This document shows, in pieces, positions 5,620-11,075 of a stretch of 11,075 nucleotides of DNA. Origin of the DNA: Flavobacterium psychrophilum (GTDB taxonomy: Bacteria > Bacteroidota > Bacteroidia > Flavobacteriales > Flavobacteriaceae); contig QFQM01000146.1 of assembly GCA_003243255.1 (NCBI GenBank), positions 1 to 11,075 on the forward strand, read 5' to 3'. The notes beneath the pieces were generated by a model. The model had not been told where the DNA came from, did not search any database, and was given only the letters and a program-made list of their open reading frames with translations. Position 1 is the first letter of the stretch, and each line of letters opens with the position of its first letter. The position numbers and the translations under genes are program-made.

Positions 5620-6801
5620 ATGAGCACAGCTCCACAATATTATAGTTATTTAGACAAACTAAAGTGTTGTGTTATTATTCCCACCTATAATAACCACAAA
5701 ACCCTTAAGCGGGTTATAGACGGTGTTCTTGAATATACCGCTAATGTTATTGTAGTGAATGATGGTTCTACCGATACTACTGCTGCAATATTGCAGGAAT
5801 ATTCACAAATCACCCTGATTCATCTTCCCGTAAATAAAGGTAAAGGCAACGCTTTGCGAACCGGTTTTGCCGCTGCACGAACTGCAGGGTATAAATATGC
5901 CATAACCATAGATTCTGACGGACAACATTTTCCTGATGATATCCCCGTATTTATTGATAGCCTTACTAATGATGGCGAAGCATTGCTTATCGGCAGTCGT
6001 AATATGGCTCAGGAAGGCGTGCCTAAAAAAAGCAGCTTTGGCAATAAGTTCTCTAACTTCTGGTTTTGGTTTGAAACCGGCATAAAGCTCGAAGATACAC
6101 AATCGGGATTCCGGCTTTATCCCCTTGACAGGATACCTGCCCGTTTTTATACCCCAAAATTTGAGTTTGAGATAGAGGTAATAGTACGTTCTGCATGGAA
6201 AGGCATTCCGGTAAAGAATGTTCCTGTAAAGGTGTTGTATGACATGAACGAAAGAGTGTCTCACTTTCGCCCGTTTAACGACTTTACCCGAATAAGCATA
6301 CTAAATACAGTGCTGGTAATCATCAGCCTTTTGTATATAAAGCCGCGTGATTTTATCCTGAGTTTCAAAAAAAAAAGCCTTAAGCAATTCTTTTTAGAAA
6401 ATGTGCTCGAAAGTGGCGACAGCAATGCAAAAAAAGCACTGTCTATAGCACTTGGAGTTTTTATAGGGATTGCTCCCCTGTGGGGATTGCAAACGGTTAT
6501 TGTGCTTTTTTTGGCCTATGTTTTACGATTGAACAAACTCATAGCTTTTGCGTTTTCAAACATAAGCATTCCGCCTGCAATTCCGCTTATCATTTACCTT
6601 TCGTTAAAAATGGGTTCTTTATTCGTGTCCGATAGCATTGTCAGTACTGATACCGACACTTTTGATGCGATAAAGCAAAATCTCGCGCAATATCTTGTAG
6701 GCAGTATACTGCTTGCAACGGTAATGTCTTTGCTGTTTGGAATGACAGGATATATTCTATTAACCGCTTTCGGCAAAAACAAAATTCAGACCAATGCATA
6801 A
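5620..6801 (+). CDS. family 2 glycosyltransferase fused to a DUF2062 membrane domain
   Basis: A 393-residue two-domain protein. Residues about 15-235 form a GT-A glycosyltransferase domain of the dolichol-phosphate-mannose-synthase-like GT2 group. Landmarks are VIIPTYNN (18-25), VVNDGSTD (45-52, nucleotide-binding Asp48), ITIDSDGQH (95-103, the DxD-type Asp98/Asp100) and EDTQSGFRLY (158-167). Residues about 256-385 match the DUF2062 pattern, with hydrophobic segments around 275-300, 306-330 and 357-383 and the motif GIAPLWGLQT (283-292). Such enzymes move a sugar from a nucleotide donor to a polyprenyl-phosphate or other membrane-bound acceptor. GT2-DUF2062 proteins are recurrent in aryl-polyene-type clusters, but their exact step is not settled. 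The ATG follows an AT-rich leader without a clear Shine-Dalgarno sequence, as is usual in this phylum. It overlaps the exporter gene by 8 bases, so the two are coupled. Confidence 0.9.
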   Translation: MSTAPQYYSYLDKLKCCVIIPTYNNHKTLKRVIDGVLEYTANVIVVNDGSTDTTAAILQEYSQITLIHLPVNKGKGNALRTGFAAARTAGYKYAITIDSDGQHFPDDIPVFIDSLTNDGEALLIGSRNMAQEGVPKKSSFGNKFSNFWFWFETGIKLEDTQSGFRLYPLDRIPARFYTPKFEFEIEVIVRSAWKGIPVKNVPVKVLYDMNERVSHFRPFNDFTRISILNTVLVIISLLYIKPRDFILSFKKKSLKQFFLENVLESGDSNAKKALSIALGVFIGIAPLWGLQTVIVLFLAYVLRLNKLIAFAFSNISIPPAIPLIIYLSLKMGSLFVSDSIVSTDTDTFDAIKQNLAQYLVGSILLATVMSLLFGMTGYILLTAFGKNKIQTNA

Positions 6802-9800
6802 GTTCTTTACAGGCATACACTTTTTTGTAACCCGTAACAGGATCTTATCCGTAGCTATTGCTGTTGGCTTTTTGCTATTGTTTGGTTATTTCGCTTCAAA
6901 AATTACTTTTGAGGAAGATATAACCCGGCTTATCCCGAAAAGCGAAAAGTCGGATGAAGCGGCTAAAGTGTTGGGGCAGCTTAATTTTGCCGACAAGATA
7001 ACCGTAATCATCAATGCTAAAAAAGGGGCTTCTCCCGAAGACCTTACCGAAGTTGCCGGGGCTTTTTTAGACAGCCTGAAAAGCTATAAGAGGTATGATG
7101 AATATATAAACGGCATACAGGGCAAAGTTGATGATGAGAACATACTCGAAACCTTTGATTTTGTATACAACAACGTTCCATTGTTTCTGGATGAATCCGA
7201 TTACAAGGCGATAGAGCAAAAATTACAGGCAGACAGCATTGCTGCAACAGTAAACGCGAACTACAAATCGATTGTTTCTCCTTCAGGACTGGTTACCAAA
7301 GATTTTATACTTAAAGACCCGTTTGGCATTTCGTTTATGGGGCTTAAGAAACTTCGCCAACTGGGTATGGGTGACGAATTCCATCTTCAGGACGGTTACG
7401 TGATAACGAAGGACAATCAAAAAGTATTGCTGTTTATCAGTCCGAAACTGCCGGGTAATGAAACGAAGAAGAACACAGCCTTTGTTGATGAACTCGATGC
7501 AATAAAGGCAAAGCTGAACAAAACATTTTCTAAAACGGCGACAGTTGAATATTTCGGGGCAACCAATATAGCCGTGGCTAATGCCAAACAGATAAAAAGC
7601 GATATACAAACCACAACGCTTATCGCCATCTCGCTCCTGATGCTGATACTGATGGTGTATTACCGCAAGATCTATATACCCTTCATCATTATAATACCTA
7701 CCATTTTTGGGGTATTGTTTGCAGTAGCCTTATTGTATTTTTTAAGGGGCACCATATCGGCAATATCATTGAGCATAGGATCTATATTACTTGGGGTTAC
7801 CATAGATTATGCCCTGCACATACTTACCCATTACAAACACAATAGTGATGTGAAGGTGCTGTACAGGGATATTACAAAGCCGCTTATTATGAGCAGTACC
7901 ACAACAGCGCTGGCATTTTTGTGCCTGTTGTTTGTCAATTCCGGGGCACTTCAGGATCTTGGCATTTTTGCAGCAGTAAGTGTGGTGGTTTCGGCCCTGT
8001 TCTCACTGCTTATTATTCCGCACCTGTACAAGCCAAAGAACAGTGAATCTGTTCAGCACAATACGGTGCTCGATAAAATGGCTAAGTTCTCTTTTCATAC
8101 CAATAAAGCACTTATCGTAATAAGTATACTAGTAATTGTGGTAAGCTTTTTTACCTTCAGCAAGGTTATATATGATAAGGACATATCACAGCTTAACTAT
8201 GTTCCTGAAGATATAAAACAGGCAGAAAAACATCTTGAAGGAACAACGAATGTTGCTTCGAAATCCCTTTATGTTACAGCTTACGGCAACTCAGCCGAAG
8301 AAGTGCTGCAAAACAATAACACGCTTTATACCCAATTGGAAGCGGATAAAAAATCGGGAGAACTTTTAAGTTACAGTTCGATAGGCGGTGTTGTTTTCTC
8401 TGAAAAAGAACAACAACAGAAGATTAACCGCTGGAATAGTTTCTGGACTCCACAACGAAAAAAGCACGTGCAGCAACAGCTAATAACAGAGAGCAGTAAG
8501 CTTGGTTTTAAGCCCGATGCTTATGCCGATTTCTATGCGCTTTTAGGATTAGAATTCAAGCCGGTGCCGTTACAGGAATACTTAAAGATAAAAACACTTT
8601 TCCTGAATGAATTTGTTACTGAAAAAGATGGTTTTTATACGGTTTCATCGGTTGTAAAGGTGTCCGGTGCACAACGTGACCGTGTAGTAAAACAGCTTTC
8701 GGCCAGGCCGGATACAATGGTAATCGACAGGCAGCAAATGAACGAAACCTTTTTAGGAGGATTGAAAGACGATTTTAATTCGCTTATAAATTATTCGTTT
8801 GTTGCGGTGGTGTTCATATTGTTCATGTTCTTCAGAAGGATTGAGCTTGTTATCATCAGTTATATTCCAATCGTTATTACTGGTATAGTTACCACGGGTA
8901 TTATGGGTGTGTTTGATGTTCGCCTGAATATCTTCAGTACCATAGTGTGTACCCTTGTTTTTGGTCATGGGGTCGACTTCAGTATTTTTATGACCAGTGC
9001 ACTGCAAAAAGAATACAGTACGGGTAAAAACGAAATGGCAACATACAGAACGTCTATATTACTTGCTGTGCTTACGACAGTGCTGGGTATAGGTGCGCTT
9101 GTTTTTGCAGGACATCCGGCATTAAAATCAATTTCTTCGGTATCGCTGATAGGGGTTTTTGCGGCGCTAATCATCACCTTTATATTCTATCCTATACTTT
9201 TCAGGTTTGCCCTCAGTAAAAGGGTTAATAAAGGGAAAGCCCCTTTTGAATTGCGAACCTTGTTACAGTCCATAGTGCTGTTTGCATATTATGGTATCGG
9301 TTCCTTCCTGCTTTCAGTATTCAGTCTTGTCGTGGTTACGCTGCTGCCGGTTAAGAAGAAATGGAAAATTAAGGCTTTCCGTTATACCATGTCTAAATTC
9401 ATGAAATCGGTATTGTATCTCAATCCGTTTGTAAAGAAAAAAGTCCTTAATCCGTATAACGAAACGTTTGACAAGCCGTCTATCATCATCGCAAATCATA
9501 CCTCGTTCCTCGACATACTTGCCATAGGCATGCTGAGTCCCAAAATAATATACCTGGTGAGTGACTGGGTATACAATTCGCCAATATTCGGGATTGGTGT
9601 TAAGCTGGCAGGGTTTTATCCGGTATCGCAGGGAATAGAAGGAGGGGTGGAACACCTTCGCAAAAAAGTGGAGGAAGGCTATTCGTTGGTAGTATTCCCT
9701 GAAGGGACACGCTCTAAGAGTAATCATATTCAGCGTTTTCATAAGGGGGCATTTTACCTTGCGGAAGAATTTAATCTAGATATTGTGCCGATATTGATTC

Positions 9801-10465
9801 ATGGAAATTCTGAGGTGCTTCCTAAAGGCGACTTCATTATCTATGATGGTAATCTTACGCTGAAGATACTCGAGCGCATCACGCCTAACGATGTGAGGTT
9901 TGGCAACGGTTTTGCCGAAAGGACTAAAAAGATAGGGGTCTATTTTAAGGAACAGTTTTCGCTAATGCGTTACGACTGTGAGCCTGCCGATTACTTTAAA
10001 AGCAAACTGATGCACAGTTTTGCTTTCAAGGAATTCGAAATCATAAGAGAGGTTAAGCAAAACCTTAACCGCTGTATGGGTGCCTATAAGAAACTGGATA
10101 TTCATATTGGTGCAAAAAGTTCTATATTGCATATAGCGGATGATCATGGCGAAACGGCTGCGCTGTTAGCATTACAGGAGCCGCAACGAAAGATATACGC
10201 TTACATTGCTGACGATGAAAAACGTGATGTAGCCAAAACAAATTACATCAACAAAAAAAGGGAGATCACCTATCCGGATACATTAAAAGATACTAAGGGG
10301 ATAAAGTATAAAATTGTCATTGCTGAAACTGGGACTGAGATTCCGGACGGCATTGCTGAAAAGGCTGAATTTATTGTTTTAATGAAGCCTTTTGAAAATG
10401 AATATCCTGAAGGTTTCAGGCTTGAATGTGAAGACGAAGGTTTTGTAACTTTGGTGAAGGAATAA
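6794..10465 (+). CDS. MMPL/RND-family exporter fused to a PlsC-type acyltransferase
   Basis: A 1223-residue multidomain protein. Residues 1 to about 810 form a full RND/MMPL transporter. TM1 (about 15-33) is followed by a periplasmic loop to about 270 and a five-helix block (272-412). The second half repeats this, with TM7 (438-456), a loop to about 663, and five helices to about 806. Each half has the MMPL TM4-type signature with a buried acid, GVTIDYA (334-340, Asp338) and FGHGVDFS (723-730, Asp728), consistent with proton coupling. An extra hydrophobic segment (825-851) leads to a lysophospholipid-acyltransferase domain (about 870-1060) with NHTSFLD (901-907, catalytic His902/Asp907), FYPVSQG (941-947), FPEGTRS (968-974) and VPILIHG (998-1004). 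A further 150-residue tail (about 1070-1223) resembles no family I can name firmly. Joined exporter and acyltransferase suggest acylation linked to export of the polyene lipid. It starts 8 bases inside the glycosyltransferase gene. Confidence 0.93.
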   Translation: MHKFFTGIHFFVTRNRILSVAIAVGFLLLFGYFASKITFEEDITRLIPKSEKSDEAAKVLGQLNFADKITVIINAKKGASPEDLTEVAGAFLDSLKSYKRYDEYINGIQGKVDDENILETFDFVYNNVPLFLDESDYKAIEQKLQADSIAATVNANYKSIVSPSGLVTKDFILKDPFGISFMGLKKLRQLGMGDEFHLQDGYVITKDNQKVLLFISPKLPGNETKKNTAFVDELDAIKAKLNKTFSKTATVEYFGATNIAVANAKQIKSDIQTTTLIAISLLMLILMVYYRKIYIPFIIIIPTIFGVLFAVALLYFLRGTISAISLSIGSILLGVTIDYALHILTHYKHNSDVKVLYRDITKPLIMSSTTTALAFLCLLFVNSGALQDLGIFAAVSVVVSALFSLLIIPHLYKPKNSESVQHNTVLDKMAKFSFHTNKALIVISILVIVVSFFTFSKVIYDKDISQLNYVPEDIKQAEKHLEGTTNVASKSLYVTAYGNSAEEVLQNNNTLYTQLEADKKSGELLSYSSIGGVVFSEKEQQQKINRWNSFWTPQRKKHVQQQLITESSKLGFKPDAYADFYALLGLEFKPVPLQEYLKIKTLFLNEFVTEKDGFYTVSSVVKVSGAQRDRVVKQLSARPDTMVIDRQQMNETFLGGLKDDFNSLINYSFVAVVFILFMFFRRIELVIISYIPIVITGIVTTGIMGVFDVRLNIFSTIVCTLVFGHGVDFSIFMTSALQKEYSTGKNEMATYRTSILLAVLTTVLGIGALVFAGHPALKSISSVSLIGVFAALIITFIFYPILFRFALSKRVNKGKAPFELRTLLQSIVLFAYYGIGSFLLSVFSLVVVTLLPVKKKWKIKAFRYTMSKFMKSVLYLNPFVKKKVLNPYNETFDKPSIIIANHTSFLDILAIGMLSPKIIYLVSDWVYNSPIFGIGVKLAGFYPVSQGIEGGVEHLRKKVEEGYSLVVFPEGTRSKSNHIQRFHKGAFYLAEEFNLDIVPILIHGNSEVLPKGDFIIYDGNLTLKILERITPNDVRFGNGFAERTKKIGVYFKEQFSLMRYDCEPADYFKSKLMHSFAFKEFEIIREVKQNLNRCMGAYKKLDIHIGAKSSILHIADDHGETAALLALQEPQRKIYAYIADDEKRDVAKTNYINKKREITYPDTLKDTKGIKYKIVIAETGTEIPDGIAEKAEFIVLMKPFENEYPEGFRLECEDEGFVTLVKE
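10422..10453 (+). promoter_or_regulatory. possible internal promoter upstream of the FAD oxidoreductase
   Basis: TTG at 10422-10424, a 21-base spacer, then TAACTTTG at 10446-10453 matches the Bacteroidota TAnnTTTG -7 element, with spacing slightly longer than the optimum. It lies inside the last codons of the exporter gene and would start transcription about ten bases before the ATG at 10470. The -7 match is full, but the stretch is coding (FVTL), so it may be chance. Confidence 0.3.
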
Positions 10466-10469
10466 GCAG

Positions 10470-11075
10470 ATGAAGAAAAAATATGATGTTGTTATTGTTG
10501 GGAGCGGCTTAGGCGGACTTGTCTCTTCTGTCATATTGGCAAAAGAAGGCTACAGCGTATGCGTACTCGAAAAAAACAACCAGTTTGGGGGAAATCTGCA
10601 AACCTTTGTGAGGGATAAGACTATTTTTGACACAGGCGTACATTATATAGGCGGATTGGCGGAAGGGCAGAACCTGAACAGCTATTTTAAGTACATAGGC
10701 ATAATGGACGGCCTGAACCTTAAAAAAATGGATGAGGACGCCTACGATATCATTTCTTTTGATGATGATGAGCATGAATATCCGCATGCACAGGGATATG
10801 ATAATTTTGTAAAGCAGTTGGTGAAATTTTTTCCTGAGGAAGAGGAAAACCTAAAGGCTTATTGCAACAAACTTATTGATACCTGCGGTTCTTTTCCGTT
10901 ATATAATCTTAATAATACCAGTGAAAGATACAGTGAAGAGGTACTGGCTGAAAATGCAAAAGAATACCTGGACAGCCTCACACAAAATGAAAAGCTCAGG
11001 GCAGTTTTGGCTGGGTCTAACTTTTTGTATGCCGGGGTAGAGAAGTCGCCGCTTTATGTACATGCGCTTTCTGTA
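10470..11075 (+). CDS. FAD/NAD(P)-dependent oxidoreductase, CrtI/phytoene-desaturase-like (3' end outside window)
   Basis: An open frame from ATG 10470 running off the window end, 202 codons visible. The N-terminus is a classic dinucleotide-binding fold: YDVVIVGSGLGGLVSS (5-20, GxGxxG at 11-16) with the acidic residue closing the second strand at Glu34 (VCVLEKN). Next comes NQFGGNLQTF (37-46), a typical CrtI-type stretch, then FDTGVHYIGG (53-62), a pattern shared with phytoene desaturases, carotenoid isomerases and retinol-saturase-like enzymes. The visible part corresponds to less than half of a roughly 500-residue family member. It starts 4 bases after the exporter stop, so it probably belongs to the same operon. 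It may desaturate, saturate or isomerise the polyene chain or a precursor (inference). A carotenoid-pathway enzyme is the main alternative, but cotranscription with the exporter favours the pigment cluster. Confidence 0.9.
   Translation, partial: MKKKYDVVIVGSGLGGLVSSVILAKEGYSVCVLEKNNQFGGNLQTFVRDKTIFDTGVHYIGGLAEGQNLNSYFKYIGIMDGLNLKKMDEDAYDIISFDDDEHEYPHAQGYDNFVKQLVKFFPEEEENLKAYCNKLIDTCGSFPLYNLNNTSERYSEEVLAENAKEYLDSLTQNEKLRAVLAGSNFLYAGVEKSPLYVHALSV

Noticed and set aside
5803..6264. 153-codon antisense open frame opposite the glycosyltransferase domain
   Set aside because: It mirrors conserved GT2 motifs, has no leader or recognisable domain, and the + strand gene explains the region.
8753..9007. 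Antisense open frame within the exporter gene
   Set aside because: Low-complexity, Asn/His/Thr-rich translation with no motif, fully inside a strongly supported gene; a shadow frame.
9314..9742. 142-codon antisense open frame opposite the acyltransferase domain
   Set aside because: It overlaps the conserved HX4D and FPEGTRS coding region and its translation shows no family pattern.
1..11075. CRISPR array, tRNA/rRNA, insertion sequence or phage element
   Set aside because: No regular repeats, transposase motifs, terminal inverted repeats or tRNA-like folds were seen; the window is almost fully coding on one strand.

Overview
The window is about 11.1 kb and all genes lie on the + strand. It looks like part of a Bacteroidota genome, most likely Flavobacteriaceae (Flavobacterium-like). 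The signs are moderate AT-richness, short A/T-rich leaders without clear Shine-Dalgarno sequences, a perfect Bacteroidota-type promoter (TTG-N19-TAnnTTTG) at 5561-5590, PorT-type outer-membrane barrels with AEA|Q signal-peptidase sites, and the gene content itself. That gene content is the core of an aryl-polyene / flexirubin-type pigment cluster. The assignment rests on recognising families and gene order; no database search was run.

Layout. 1-321 is the 3' end of an intact ketosynthase (KS). 321-1385 is a KS-like partner that has lost all three catalytic residues, so it resembles a chain-length factor. 1379-2152 is a membrane-anchored CE4/NodB polysaccharide deacetylase. 2142-2774 is a LolA-like periplasmic lipid carrier. 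2740-3363 is a small lipoprotein. 3370-3981 and 4008-4616 are two paralogous outer-membrane beta-barrels. 4627-4998 is a hotdog-fold FabZ/ApeI-like dehydratase. 5049-5534 is an unrecognised secreted or anchored protein. A promoter at 5561-5590 then opens a second transcription unit: 5620-6801, a family 2 glycosyltransferase fused to a DUF2062 membrane domain; 6794-10465, a 1223-residue MMPL/RND exporter fused to a PlsC-type acyltransferase plus an extra C-terminal domain; and 10470 to the window end, an FAD-dependent CrtI-like oxidoreductase that runs off the edge.

How they may work together (inference). The KS/KS-like pair extends a polyene chain, and the hotdog dehydratase supplies the double bonds. 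The glycosyltransferase and the acyltransferase would attach the chain to a lipid or sugar carrier at the inner membrane. The MMPL domain would flip or export it, the LolA-like carrier and lipoprotein would move it across the periplasm, and the two barrels may receive or organise it in the outer membrane. The oxidoreductase may desaturate or tailor the product.

The first unit is very tightly packed: neighbours overlap by 1, 7, 11 and 35 bases, then sit 6 to 50 bases apart. The largest gap, 85 bases, holds the promoter. No gene-free stretch exceeds 300 bases. No RNA genes, insertion sequences, CRISPR arrays or convincing terminators were seen.
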